A stretch of 64,000 nucleotides of DNA, taken from Arenicellales bacterium. Its GTDB lineage: Bacteria; Pseudomonadota; Gammaproteobacteria; Arenicellales; JAJDZL01. The notes below the pieces were generated by a model. The model saw only the letters and a program-made list of their open reading frames with translations. It did no database searches and was not told the DNA's origin. Position 1 is the first letter of the stretch. Every line of letters begins with the position of its first letter. Shown here in pieces: positions 9,620 through 19,063 of this stretch. A program made the translations under genes and the position numbers. The stretch is taken from NCBI GenBank assembly GCA_958295885.1, contig OY282380.1:1674001-1738000 (forward strand), given 5' to 3'.

Positions 9620-10657
9620 TCAGGAATTGAGGAGATCAAATGCGTCTCCCCAGCAGTCTGAAACCATGTAGCCAGCAGGAAAGGGATCCGTAGGGTCGAT
9701 GCCAATCTGATGCAGGCCATGGATCCAGCCTCTGCCTGAAATCGATGGAACTACTGCACATCGCTTGTGGAATTCGGTCGTTCTTAACAGCTTTACCCGG
9801 AACTGGCTGTCAATGATCGAGAATGCGCGGAATGATTCTCCGACCTGCACTTTGTTTTTTGCATGCATCAGGGCCATCCTGGCTGAATTGCCAGTACCAC
9901 AGGGTGATCGATCAATTCGCCCCGGCGGCAGAATGGTTGCTCCTTTCAGACTGCCATCCGCGGTATAGCTGATAAACATCACGTAAGATAGTCCATTGAG
10001 AGCCGAATTTTCAGGATGCAGAATGGACAGCTGCTGATTTGCAGCGCGCTGAATTCTAGATCCGGCATCGACCAGCGCACGGGCCGAGTTTGGTTCGATC
10101 GCGAGTCCCAACTGAGACGGGTCCACCAGTGCATAAAATATTCCTCCAAAGGCAATGGTCAGCTGTACTGATCCCAATCCTTCGACTTCGATCACTTGAT
10201 CGATCTGGTCAACATAGCACGGCGTCATTTCAAGCTCCACCCGCTTGCATTTGCCGTTTTCGCATGTGGCCCGCGCCGACACCAGACCGGCGGGAGTGTC
10301 AAGAACAACCTGCGTCTCAGGCTCTTTCATGGCAATGATGCCGGTTTCCAGCAGCACCGTAACGAGGCAGATGCTGTTTGAGCCGGACATCGCATGCGCT
10401 TTATCTCCCTGCAGCACGATCATTCCGGCGTCTGCTTCCGGACGTGTCGGTGGAAGCAGTAAATTGGTGCTCATCTGGGCATAGCCGCGGGGCTCGCAAA
10501 CCAGAAAACGCCGAAGTGGATCGCCTTCACTGTTCATATAGGCCAGCTTGTCTGACATCGTATCACCTGGAATATTCATAACCCCACTGGTGACTACGCG
10601 CCCGACCTCGCCTTCGGCATGTGCTTCAACCATTGTGACGGATTTAGACCAGCGCAT
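9620..10657 (-). CDS. proline racemase-family enzyme (hydroxyproline epimerase/dehydratase type)
   Basis: This 345-aa protein spans the whole proline racemase family fold, starting MRWSKSVTMVEAHAEGEVGR. In this family two residues act as acid/base on either side of the substrate alpha-carbon. The first is Ser here (KAHAMSGSNS, Ser91) where proline racemase and 4-hydroxyproline epimerase have Cys. The second is Cys253 (DRSPCGTGNSAR). Ser/Cys members have been linked to 4-hydroxyproline 2-epimerase and/or trans-3-hydroxyproline dehydratase activity, so proline racemase itself is unlikely. It is divergent from an SDR and a beta-hydroxyacid dehydrogenase, which could be part of the same catabolic unit. 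The exact substrate is unresolved. Confidence 0.85.
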   Translation of the reverse strand: MRWSKSVTMVEAHAEGEVGRVVTSGVMNIPGDTMSDKLAYMNSEGDPLRRFLVCEPRGYAQMSTNLLLPPTRPEADAGMIVLQGDKAHAMSGSNSICLVTVLLETGIIAMKEPETQVVLDTPAGLVSARATCENGKCKRVELEMTPCYVDQIDQVIEVEGLGSVQLTIAFGGIFYALVDPSQLGLAIEPNSARALVDAGSRIQRAANQQLSILHPENSALNGLSYVMFISYTADGSLKGATILPPGRIDRSPCGTGNSARMALMHAKNKVQVGESFRAFSIIDSQFRVKLLRTTEFHKRCAVVPSISGRGWIHGLHQIGIDPTDPFPAGYMVSDCWGDAFDLLNS

Positions 10658-10795
10658 TCTGTACTTCCAGATTGAAATGAGCAGGACGAATAGAACCTTA
10701 AATAAAGATAAAATTCATGAGAATGAAATTTTAATACTATTGTACAAATAGCCTATGCCGATAGGAATAATCGATCGCAACTTTTGGAGGATTGG

Positions 10796-11536
10796 ATGAA
10801 CAGACTGGCTGGAAAAACAGTGTTCATGACCGCTGCTGGTGCAGGGATTGGCCGTGCAAGTGCAGTTGCTATGGCAGAAGAAGGGGCGGCAGTGTATGCC
10901 TCTGATATTGATCAGGCATCATTGGATGCTCTAGCGACAGAGCATGACAGGATACGCTGCATCCAACTCGACGTTACCGATGCGGACGCAATCTCGCGGC
11001 TGCCGGAAATTGTTCCAACCCCTGACGTGCTGTTCAATTGTTCTGGATATGTGTATCACGGTTCGATCATGGACGGAGATGACGATGTCTGGCATTATTC
11101 GTTCGAAATCAATGTGCGAAGCCATGCCAGAGTGATTGCCACCTTTCTGCCTTCCATGATCGAAAATGGCGGTGGTTCGATCATCAATATGGCCAGTGTC
11201 GTTTCTGCGTTAACCGGGGCAGCCGACCGGTGCATATATGGCGCGACGAAAGGAGCGGTGCTGGGGCTGACGAAGTCCATTGCGCGGGATTACCTTTCTC
11301 AGGGAATTCGGTGTAACGCCGTGTGTCCCGGAACTGTGCTCACACCTTCACTGAAGGAGCGGCTCCGCGCCCGCGGAAACTACGAAAAGGCATACGAAGA
11401 AATGTCGAAACGACAGCCAACGGGGGAATTTGCGAAAGCAGAAGACATCGCACCGATCGTGGTTTATTTGGCTTCAGATGAATCGAAAGTGGCGACCGGT
11501 CAATTTTATGTCGTCGATGGTGGCTGGACAATCTAA
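10796..11536 (+). CDS. short-chain dehydrogenase/reductase
   Basis: Classical SDR of 246 aa. It has the cofactor loop TAAGAGIGRA (a TGxxxGxG variant), acidic DID after beta-2 (NAD preference), the NCSG motif, catalytic Ser in NMASVVS, YxxxK in YGATKGA and a C-terminal VDGGWTI. The open frame extends 12 bases further upstream to a TTG. The ATG at 10796 has GGAGG five bases before it and gives the standard N-terminus (MNRLAGKTVFMT), so I use it. The sequence resembles the DHRS6/BDH2-like group that acts on small hydroxy acids. The next gene starts 9 bases later and is probably co-transcribed. The substrate is unknown. Confidence 0.88.
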   Translation: MNRLAGKTVFMTAAGAGIGRASAVAMAEEGAAVYASDIDQASLDALATEHDRIRCIQLDVTDADAISRLPEIVPTPDVLFNCSGYVYHGSIMDGDDDVWHYSFEINVRSHARVIATFLPSMIENGGGSIINMASVVSALTGAADRCIYGATKGAVLGLTKSIARDYLSQGIRCNAVCPGTVLTPSLKERLRARGNYEKAYEEMSKRQPTGEFAKAEDIAPIVVYLASDESKVATGQFYVVDGGWTI

Positions 11537-11545
11537 CGAAAAGAC

Positions 11546-12457
11546 ATGAAAGAGAGAATTGCAATATTTGGAGTGGGTGCGATCGGATTTGGCATGGCCG
11601 CCAATCTGCTGAAGGCCGGCTATTTCGTCAGCGTAACTGTTCACCGCAGTTCGGACAGTGTCGATGCACTGCAAAAAATGGGTGCGACCGTCTGTTCGTC
11701 AAAATCAGAAGCGGTCAAGGCCTGCGGAATCGTACTTCTGTGCCTGCCGAATTCGCATGAAGTTTCTCTGGTAATGGAAGAAATCTGGCCGGTGCTGACT
11801 GACAGGCACCTCGTTGTCGACACGGGGACTTCGTCCGTACAAAAAACCCAAGAACTCTCCCAAGCGCTTGAAAGATGTGGCGTGTCGTTTGTTGAATCTC
11901 CAGTTGCTGGAGGCAAGGCTCAGGCGGATGGAGGTGAATTGGGTGCCTTTGTGGGGGCTAGTTCCAAGGCGCTTGAGCGCGTGGCTCCCGTTTTAGAACA
12001 GTTCTGCAAATCGGTTGAACACTTCGGGCCGGTTGGAGCAGGCGGGAAAGCCAAATTGATCAGCAATTATCTGGTCTTGAACATGGTTCAATTGATTGTT
12101 GAAACTTTCCATGCGGCAGATGTATTGGATATTGATTGGAACCAATTCTATGAAACGATTTCGAAAGGCTCTGGAAATTCAGTTGCGTTACAGCGAATGG
12201 TGGGAAGCATTGTTGAACAAAACAACTATTCGGGCTACGTATTTAACGTAAAAAACACCAGAAAAGACCTTGAATACATCTTAGAGCTGAGTCAGAAAGA
12301 AGGACTGCAGCACGTTTTGAGAGATGATGCCCTCAGGTGGTTTCAAGCTGCTGATGATCGCGGGTTCGGAGTTTTAATGGTGTCTGAACTGTTACGAAAA
12401 CAGGTTCGTAACGCTCTATCTGAACTGACAGAATCTGCTAAGGTCTTATCTAAGTGA
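11546..12457 (+). CDS. NAD(P)-dependent beta-hydroxyacid dehydrogenase (HIBADH/GarR family)
   Basis: This 303-aa protein is of the 3-hydroxyisobutyrate dehydrogenase/tartronate semialdehyde reductase family. It has an N-terminal Rossmann motif (IFGVGAIGFGMAANLLKAG), the substrate-binding signature VESPVAGGKAQADGGELG near residue 120, and the catalytic Lys region GPVGAGGKAKLISNYL. The all-alpha C-terminal domain is complete. It would oxidise a beta-hydroxyacid or reduce the matching semialdehyde in the cytoplasm. It follows the SDR by 9 bases, so two dehydrogenases are encoded together opposite a proline-racemase-family enzyme. I cannot name the substrate. Confidence 0.87.
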   Translation: MKERIAIFGVGAIGFGMAANLLKAGYFVSVTVHRSSDSVDALQKMGATVCSSKSEAVKACGIVLLCLPNSHEVSLVMEEIWPVLTDRHLVVDTGTSSVQKTQELSQALERCGVSFVESPVAGGKAQADGGELGAFVGASSKALERVAPVLEQFCKSVEHFGPVGAGGKAKLISNYLVLNMVQLIVETFHAADVLDIDWNQFYETISKGSGNSVALQRMVGSIVEQNNYSGYVFNVKNTRKDLEYILELSQKEGLQHVLRDDALRWFQAADDRGFGVLMVSELLRKQVRNALSELTESAKVLSK

Positions 12458-13104
12458 TTTTCATATATTTTGGAAATATGTATTTGAGTGACCAAAAGCA
12501 TGTAAATCTATTGAACACCTTTTTGATTTGTGTAAATCAATATAGTGCCTGTCCAAAATAGCTAATTTTCAGAATATTTCAAGTGTACTAGATCGGAAAT
12601 ATCAATTCACAAATTTTTCACCCAAGTTCCGCACTATTGGCGCTCAATCAACCATATTAATAATATATTTTAGAAGATATTTTTAATAATTCATTATTTG
12701 TAGTATTTACATTCTAATATATTACAAATATTATTGTTTATTAGTAATATCCTTTCTTTTATAACTCTAGTAACTTAATGTTGTTACATGTACAGTGATA
12801 CAGCACTCCAAACAGCCACTACAATCCTCTATAATTACCCCATTGACAATACACTTTAAGATCATGGTCATCAAACCCGTAGTTTCCTACACCAACAAAA
12901 AAGAAAACCCAGATGCGCCTACCTACTGGTCAGGCGTTGAATTTGAAGGCGGAATTGCAACGAAAACGCTGGTAAACGAAACTAAAGAAAATGGCGCGAA
13001 TTGTTGTTACATGTACAATTCAGTAATTTTCAAAAAAAACATGATATCAATGCTTTAGGAGAATTGTTTTTTGAGTAGTGCGGAACTAGGGTTACTCGGC
13101 CGCA
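12458..13104. other. AT-rich intergenic DNA with a 16-bp direct repeat
   Basis: This very AT-rich stretch lies between the dehydrogenase gene and a reverse transcriptase fragment. The 16-mer TGTTGTTACATGTACA occurs at 12779-12794 and again at 13002-13017 in the same orientation. A short open frame (possible ATG at 12864, reading MVIKPVVSYTNKKE) lies between the repeats. It shows no recognisable motif or convincing ribosome-binding site, so I do not call it a gene. Confidence 0.4.
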
Positions 13105-13591
13105 CCAAAAGCGGTACGAGAGGTGATTATTCCGAAGAAACAACCGGGCAATTGGCGCGCGTTACGCATTCCCTGTTGGTGTGACCGGGTGGTGCAGACA
13201 TCGGCGATGCTATTTTTATCGCCGATCTTTGAAGCCGACCTGCAATCGGAACAATGTGCTTACCGTCCACAACGCAGTGCGTTGGATGTGTTCATGTTGA
13301 ACACAGGGCATCATGAAGTGGTAGATGCAAATTTGTCAAATTATTTCGGTGAACTACCGCATGCGGATTTGATGAAAAGCATCGCGCAGGGCGTAAGCGA
13401 TTGGCGGATGATTTCACTGATCAAGTCATGGCTAGTCATGGCGGTAGAAGAGGACGATGGCAAAGGCGGCAGACGCCGTGTGAACCGCGCAAGGAGGAGC
13501 GCAAAGGCATTCCTCAAGGGTGTCCGATTTAGCCATTGTTGAGCAACGTCTACATGCGTCGTTTCATACTCGGTTGGAAACAGTTGGGTTG
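13105..13591 (+). pseudogene. group II intron reverse transcriptase/maturase fragment
   Basis: This is a central fragment of a group II intron-encoded protein. It reads VIIPKKQPGNWRALRIPC, then DRVVQTSAMLFLSPIFEADL, YRPQRSALD, VDANLSNYF (degraded YADD-region precursor) and KSWLVMAVEEDDGKGGRR. After a frameshift near 13515 the plus strand still reads NVYMRRFILGWKQLG. The N-terminal RT domain, the catalytic YADD box and the maturase and endonuclease domains are all missing. Neither intron RNA domain was recognisable. It is a dead remnant just outside the phosphorothioation locus. Confidence 0.8.
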
Positions 13592-13844
13592 ATGCCCGAC
13601 GCTTTCGTTTTCACTTTCACCTGTACTTTTTACGACAACCCATTTGATTTCACTTCATCATGTTCAATGTGAAGTTTTATTCACTTCGAACATTCGCACG
13701 ACGTGGGGATCAGAGCTTCTCTTAAGAAATGATATTGAGGAAGAATGTTAAGTGGTTTAGCAGAAGAAATTGCCATTCTCAAATTCGTTTCCAGAGCTAT
13801 TTCTTGGTTAATCTTTGTCATTACAATCTCCTTGCTTCAATTTA

Positions 13845-14681
13845 TTATTTATGACATGCAACACAGACTTTCGATTTCCCATATAGATCGTCAATATCCA
13901 GCAATTCAATTTCGGGCTTTAATGGATTAACCTGAGTTTTCGACAGCATTCGAGCAAGTCTTTTTTTGTGTTCTTGTTTAATCTGCTCTATTCGCTTCGG
14001 TTGCTCCAATTCTTTTAATGACTCCCCTTGACTCCATGTGAACGGCGAGCCATGTTCAACAGCATTCTTTTCATAAGCTTTAGCCTCTTCGAAGGCATCA
14101 GGATGTTTTTCTTTAAGTCGCACCCATTCAATTTTCTGTTGAAAGAAACAGAATGTGCATCCACTACGGGTACGCCAAGAATAGTAATTTGGTAGTCCGA
14201 GACCGGCTCCAAAAAGTATGTCAAGCACACCCTGTTTGTCAATAAGTTCTTCCTTAAAAGGTAGTTTTACAATAAAGTTTTTATGCTTTGAAGAGTAGCC
14301 TTCTCTATATTCTTCATCTGCTCGAATTGCCACATAACTGTAGACTTTAGTCCCTTCTTCAAGCATGGGGCGAACCCAGACTTCAAGAGGGCGGAGCTTT
14401 AGCTGTCGTGTGCACCATCTCGACTGGGGTGAAGGAAGAAAGTTATTGAATTGTTTTAACCAGAAATCAAAATCCCGGTCAGGATTGAGATGCAGTATGG
14501 GTTGCCCTAAAAATCCCTCTAACAACCCCAAATATTCATAGACTTCAGGAAGTTCTTTGCCGGTATCTGTGAAGAAATATTCTATTTCAAGATTAGGGTG
14601 GTGTTGTCGCATGTAAACTGCCAATGCCGCACTATCTTTACCGCCGGACAATCCTAATACATGCTTTTCACGTACTGACAT
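13845..14681 (-). CDS. sspD: PAPS reductase-family protein, SspD/DndC-like phosphorothioation protein
   Basis: This 278-aa protein is of the adenine nucleotide alpha-hydrolase/PAPS reductase superfamily. The PP-loop SGGKDSAALAVY lies at residues 12-23. Cys residues follow in SRWCTRQLK, SGCTFCFFQ and the C-terminal KVCVACHK, which could bind an iron-sulfur cluster or carry sulfur. In phosphorothioation systems this subunit (DndC/SspD) activates the DNA backbone with ATP for sulfur insertion. Its start overlaps the end of the large ATPase gene by 14 bases, and it is last in the sspB-sspC-sspD order on the minus strand, which supports SspD over a sulfate-assimilation CysH. The AT-rich composition matches the rest of the locus. 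Confidence 0.8.
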   Translation of the reverse strand: MSVREKHVLGLSGGKDSAALAVYMRQHHPNLEIEYFFTDTGKELPEVYEYLGLLEGFLGQPILHLNPDRDFDFWLKQFNNFLPSPQSRWCTRQLKLRPLEVWVRPMLEEGTKVYSYVAIRADEEYREGYSSKHKNFIVKLPFKEELIDKQGVLDILFGAGLGLPNYYSWRTRSGCTFCFFQQKIEWVRLKEKHPDAFEEAKAYEKNAVEHGSPFTWSQGESLKELEQPKRIEQIKQEHKKRLARMLSKTQVNPLKPEIELLDIDDLYGKSKVCVACHK

Positions 14682-17600
14682 TATTTTCCCCCATTAAAAT
14701 TTCACCGTCCTGCTCCATTTTTGCTGAACTTTGTATATATTTGGCACTCACTTCGGCTAGTGCCGCTAATACTACATTTCGGTCACTTGCATCTGAGGTT
14801 TCTAAAGTCTCGGAAATTCGCTCGACTAGAGAACCAATCGCTGAGCGGTCCGTATCTATGACATCAAACTCTTCATGTATTGGCGTACGCTGTCCTTCCA
14901 TCCCAACAACTACAGCTATCGCCACTCTTTTCTCCGGTCGCCCTTTTATACGTGTAAATGTCTCGGCTCTCAAGAAATTCTGCGCCATATCTACGATTTC
15001 TATTGAGGCGCGATTTACATCCGGGTCCGTCCATTTACGTAGAGGTTTATTGGCGGCAAGGCTAACTATCCCTTCAAATTTTGCATTGCTTCCGTCATAT
15101 TGCATAAGTCTTCCAATAAAGGCTTCCAAACGAAAATCTCCCGTTAGCCCTTTGACATTCGCTGCCCTTTTTCTCAACTCTGAGAGCGATGGTTCAGTCA
15201 AATCTCTAACTCCCAACTCAGCGAGCATGATATCCCTGAGTCGGTAAAGCAAAGAATGATATGCTTGAACTAGCTCTTGCAATCCCTCTTTTACTACGAA
15301 AGCAATTCTCTTAATTTCTTCCAAATTTGAGGAGTAAATATCCTCGCTCCCCAACAAAGTGAATATGTCATTGAACAAAAACTGGTTAGGGTCATGAGCT
15401 CGCTTAAAGATTTCACGCACCTTCATAGCTTTTGCGGAAAGCTTCATGGTTCGTTTCGTCCATTGAGGTAATTGCTCGTATACTGCAACCAATCCTCGAG
15501 CGATGTTGATCGGCTCTAGGTGTTCGAGTTCGCTGTTTTTGTCTAAGTCGCGGACAACCACTGCCAATTCCAAGAGTAAATTGCGCGAGAATTCATCAAG
15601 ATCCATCCAGCGTAGTTGGATGGTTTTCGCATCTTTCGCCATATACTCAACATCGATCTCATCAAAATTAGAGCGAAAAATTCCTTCTCGATATATTGCT
15701 AGGTTATCACTTTGAGACAAAATAAATGCTAGTGACAAGAGGGGCATTAGTCCTTTTTTGATGCCCAGAGGAGGTTGGGTCCAGACATTTTCATGAATTT
15801 CTGAGATCGATACAAGTTGATTGTTGTTCTTGAGGTAATCTACGGCTGCTTTCCATGTTGGCAACATCCTACACAAGTCAGATTCACTATTCGGAGGTGT
15901 TATAAAACGCCAACCGTCACCAGTTTCGGCATACAAGCCCGTTGCTTCAAGAATTGATGCGTACAACCCGCCTTCGGCCGGATAGCCATTTATACCGAGT
16001 CGAGTTTCACCTTCATTGTTGATCATACGTCTTAACAAGGCGTTCTGAGCAGCGATAGCACTACTAGAAGGTTTTGTTCGATTGAGCAGTTCGTTATTCA
16101 ATTTAGGACATTGGTTAAACGACTTGTCTGCAAGTTCCGATGCTAAATTGTTTAATTCGACCCTGCGATAAGTTCTAGGAGAGTGCTGTTTGCGATACCA
16201 CAATGCAGAATCAATAGATTTACTTAACTCAGATTCAAGTTGGGTATGCAAATCAGCAATGCGAGCGGAGATCTCACGACGTGCAACAGAGTCACCAGCT
16301 AGTTCAACGTAATCATTGCTCACTTTGCTGAAAGCCAAGCGTTCGCGCAGAAAAGTTACAATTTTCCAAGAATGTTCGGAATATCCAACAACATTATTCG
16401 AATGAATACTTGATCGAGCGGCATCACGGCAAGCATTCTGAACCAATTTCTTGTTCTCTCGTTCCGTGGGAATAACCAATATAAATTGTCCAATAATTTC
16501 ACTTTGGGGGGTAAATCGTGATGCAAGCTCTACGACATTGCGAGAAGATGTAATTTTAAAATCTACCCAACGCATTGCTCCAGTTTCGTGGTAATGACGC
16601 TTTGCTAGAATCCGTTGTAGTACCCCCCATGTTTCTAGTACGAGTAAATCAATTTCTTTAATTTCATCAAGCGCTTCTCCGACCGCATCATCAATATCAA
16701 AGTCACTTCCGGCAAAAATAGCATAAGCGTCCTGAAATTTCTTATAGATGGTGAATGACCATCTACTGAGCTGTGTAAGCCCTTGTGTCAGAGATTTTTC
16801 TGTTTGGTCAGGAAAGCACGTCTTAAGAATCTCAATGTTTGGAACTAACCCTGATCGCTGTTTGAACAAGTCAATTACCGCAATTGTTTTGAGTAAATTT
16901 ACATGGAACGTTTCTGCCTCAATTGTCTCACTACGATCAATGACTTCTGTAGCGAGCGCCCATCTATGACCGTCGGGAGAAGCGAAGATGGAAGGTTCCA
17001 GATTTGTTCTTAGATAGTTCCATAGCTTCACTGGGCTATAAATCTCCCCCGGTTTTGCCGAACGTAAGAAATCTTGAAATCCGTGAGGTTCGGAAGAATT
17101 GAGAAACCCAAAGATACTTCGTTGATTCTGTCCAAAGCGTCGTCGCGAAATTGGTCCAAGCAAACACGCTACAATAGGGTGAAGTGGCCAACATTTGTCT
17201 AGAGTTTTCGCTAAACTATATAAGCTGCTTTCTCGGTTACGTCGTGCCAAACGTGCAACTGTAATCGACCAATTATTTGAATTTTTTCCGATGTGGTCGC
17301 TTTCAATTGCACGCGAAATCAAATCTATCTGTTCTTCTCCGAGCATATTTACCGGAAGGTCGATAAATCGGCCTTGAATTTTTATCCACTCATCTCTCAA
17401 ATCGCGTGTCAGCCAATGAGCGTATTCTTCAATTGCTTGGTGCAACACGCATACAAGTATTAATTTGCCGTTGCTACGCGAAGCAGCTTCTGCAAGCTGT
17501 TGAAAGAAATAAATATCCGCTAATTCGTGTGCAGCTGCTTCAAGGAACTTCCCCATTTCATCGACAAATACTACTAAACCGCCATGAGTTTGAAACTTTG

Positions 17601-18078
17601 TTTTAGCGACTTTCAATAAAGTAGTAACAAGACGATCTTCAGTCCAACCACCACACGGTTGGCGAGTAACAAACCCTTTTTCAATAAGAGATTCTCCAAT
17701 GACTTTAACGGGGTCATCTCGTCGCCCTACAATTGGTAATACCCGACACCCCTTTGAACCAATAGGAAATGTTGTTTGTAGAATTTTGGCAACTCTATGC
17801 CCGAATGTTTTGGCAGCTTGCTGTTTCAACTCAGCTTTGCCATTAAGTAGTGCTGCTAACGCAACAACAAGACTAGATTTTCCACTTCCATAAGGGCCTG
17901 TCCAGGTGAACGCTCCTTGTTCAGTTTCTGAAATTTGTCTCGCCATGGATTCCAAGATTTCTCTGGATGACTGCGGACATATAAATCCATCGATTGCATT
18001 ACGTTCACCCAAATCATTATCGATTCGTATTGACCTTTGAAACCGCCGTGAGACTTTTACACTGTTGGCTAACGTCAC
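14668..18078 (-). CDS. sspC: large P-loop ATPase, SspC-like phosphorothioation protein
   Basis: This 1136-aa ATPase has Walker A GPYGSGKSS at residues 61-69 and Walker B LVVFVDEMGKF at about 168-178. A long helical C-terminal region carries no domain I can name. In single-strand phosphorothioation systems SspC is the ATPase acting between the nickase SspB and the sulfur-transfer enzyme SspD. Order and spacing fit: it starts 28 bases after the DUF4007 gene and overlaps the PAPS-reductase-like gene. Annotation by motif alone would be 'ATP-binding protein'; the SspC name rests on gene context. It is much larger than a typical AAA+ and visibly AT-richer than the metabolic genes in the window. Confidence 0.75.
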   Translation of the reverse strand: MTLANSVKVSRRFQRSIRIDNDLGERNAIDGFICPQSSREILESMARQISETEQGAFTWTGPYGSGKSSLVVALAALLNGKAELKQQAAKTFGHRVAKILQTTFPIGSKGCRVLPIVGRRDDPVKVIGESLIEKGFVTRQPCGGWTEDRLVTTLLKVAKTKFQTHGGLVVFVDEMGKFLEAAAHELADIYFFQQLAEAASRSNGKLILVCVLHQAIEEYAHWLTRDLRDEWIKIQGRFIDLPVNMLGEEQIDLISRAIESDHIGKNSNNWSITVARLARRNRESSLYSLAKTLDKCWPLHPIVACLLGPISRRRFGQNQRSIFGFLNSSEPHGFQDFLRSAKPGEIYSPVKLWNYLRTNLEPSIFASPDGHRWALATEVIDRSETIEAETFHVNLLKTIAVIDLFKQRSGLVPNIEILKTCFPDQTEKSLTQGLTQLSRWSFTIYKKFQDAYAIFAGSDFDIDDAVGEALDEIKEIDLLVLETWGVLQRILAKRHYHETGAMRWVDFKITSSRNVVELASRFTPQSEIIGQFILVIPTERENKKLVQNACRDAARSSIHSNNVVGYSEHSWKIVTFLRERLAFSKVSNDYVELAGDSVARREISARIADLHTQLESELSKSIDSALWYRKQHSPRTYRRVELNNLASELADKSFNQCPKLNNELLNRTKPSSSAIAAQNALLRRMINNEGETRLGINGYPAEGGLYASILEATGLYAETGDGWRFITPPNSESDLCRMLPTWKAAVDYLKNNNQLVSISEIHENVWTQPPLGIKKGLMPLLSLAFILSQSDNLAIYREGIFRSNFDEIDVEYMAKDAKTIQLRWMDLDEFSRNLLLELAVVVRDLDKNSELEHLEPINIARGLVAVYEQLPQWTKRTMKLSAKAMKVREIFKRAHDPNQFLFNDIFTLLGSEDIYSSNLEEIKRIAFVVKEGLQELVQAYHSLLYRLRDIMLAELGVRDLTEPSLSELRKRAANVKGLTGDFRLEAFIGRLMQYDGSNAKFEGIVSLAANKPLRKWTDPDVNRASIEIVDMAQNFLRAETFTRIKGRPEKRVAIAVVVGMEGQRTPIHEEFDVIDTDRSAIGSLVERISETLETSDASDRNVVLAALAEVSAKYIQSSAKMEQDGEILMGENNVST

Positions 18079-18105
18079 TAAAAAGTACTCCTAGTCTGAC
18101 TTGAG

Positions 18106-19050
18106 TTACAAATAATCAGATTTGATGAGTTGAAAGGCTTGACCCGATGACAGCCCGAAATCAGGATTTTGGACAACCTGTTTCAATCCCGCTGTCTCAT
18201 TCCAAGTTAGCCTACTGTCTGTAACTTCATCGATATTGGTTAAACGGTCAATCACATCATTTTCGTCGAGAAGAAAAACACGTCCAGGCGACCCCGGTTC
18301 ATATGCGATTGACTCAACCGACAGTGCTGTAGAGCTCGAATATTCTCTCCAAAACTCAATAAGAGCATAAACAACCATCTTTCCACTCAATGTGGATTTG
18401 GGACCACGTACGAAACTAAACCCATCCCTTTTGTTTATAGGCTTCAATAGACCTAATTCGGTTAGGGGCGATTCTAGAGAATCATCATGTTTTGCTTTTG
18501 CCGTACTTGGTTGTACAGCATAGGTTCTAATAAAGCATGCGACATCTTTTTTCAATGTAGAATACGCCACTTGAGGCCAACGTAGCTCCTTGGTAAGATT
18601 TTCAAGCCTAGCTATCAGTTGGTCACGTTCAAAAGTAAGGTTTGGATAGTGATTGAAAGCCCAAAACCAAGTTGTCTTTTTTCGCCAAGACGTCGCTAGA
18701 TTCCAATGAATTAGCCATAAGGAAGTCGGATGTTCGAGATATGGGTCAAGCCCCTGTTCTCCAAACAAGAAATCACCAAACTCTGTTGTTTCGACTCGAT
18801 TGTCTCTAGAAGATTCTTTGATGACACCTACGACACTTGACCAATGCCGTATTGATGCGACCATGTTCTTTCCAACACCGAAACGCGCGATGGCATCATC
18901 TCCCCAACATAAGGTCTTGTTTTTCGAGTTTTGCTTAGTTTCAGATACACGGTCATATGCTTTTTTCAGCCACCCGTAACGAAGCGGAAATGTTTGATGC
19001 CCGGAGAACTGAGGGCGAAAATCATGTTGATATAAAGGCCCGCGATTCAC
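18106..19050 (-). CDS. sspB: DUF4007 protein, SspB-like DNA nickase of phosphorothioation system
   Basis: This 314-aa protein has the DUF4007 hallmark near its N-terminus (PQFSGHQTFPLRYGWLKKA, residues 13-31). Further family segments follow: ARFGVGKNMVASIRHW, and WLIHWNL. DUF4007 proteins include SspB, which nicks DNA to start single-strand phosphorothioation. The start is GTG at 19050, ten bases after an AGGAG. An out-of-frame ATG lies between the two. The 17-bp palindrome at 19064-19080 ends within this ribosome-binding site and could fold in the leader. It heads the sspB-sspC-sspD operon and is divergent from the cysteine desulfurase gene. Confidence 0.82.
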   Translation of the reverse strand: MNRGPLYQHDFRPQFSGHQTFPLRYGWLKKAYDRVSETKQNSKNKTLCWGDDAIARFGVGKNMVASIRHWSSVVGVIKESSRDNRVETTEFGDFLFGEQGLDPYLEHPTSLWLIHWNLATSWRKKTTWFWAFNHYPNLTFERDQLIARLENLTKELRWPQVAYSTLKKDVACFIRTYAVQPSTAKAKHDDSLESPLTELGLLKPINKRDGFSFVRGPKSTLSGKMVVYALIEFWREYSSSTALSVESIAYEPGSPGRVFLLDENDVIDRLTNIDEVTDSRLTWNETAGLKQVVQNPDFGLSSGQAFQLIKSDYL

Positions 19051-19063
19051 GACATGTAATCTC

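Noticed and set aside
12864..13058. Small gene upstream of the group II intron fragment
   Set aside because: No ribosome-binding site, no family resemblance, and it lies in AT-rich decayed DNA between two direct repeats.
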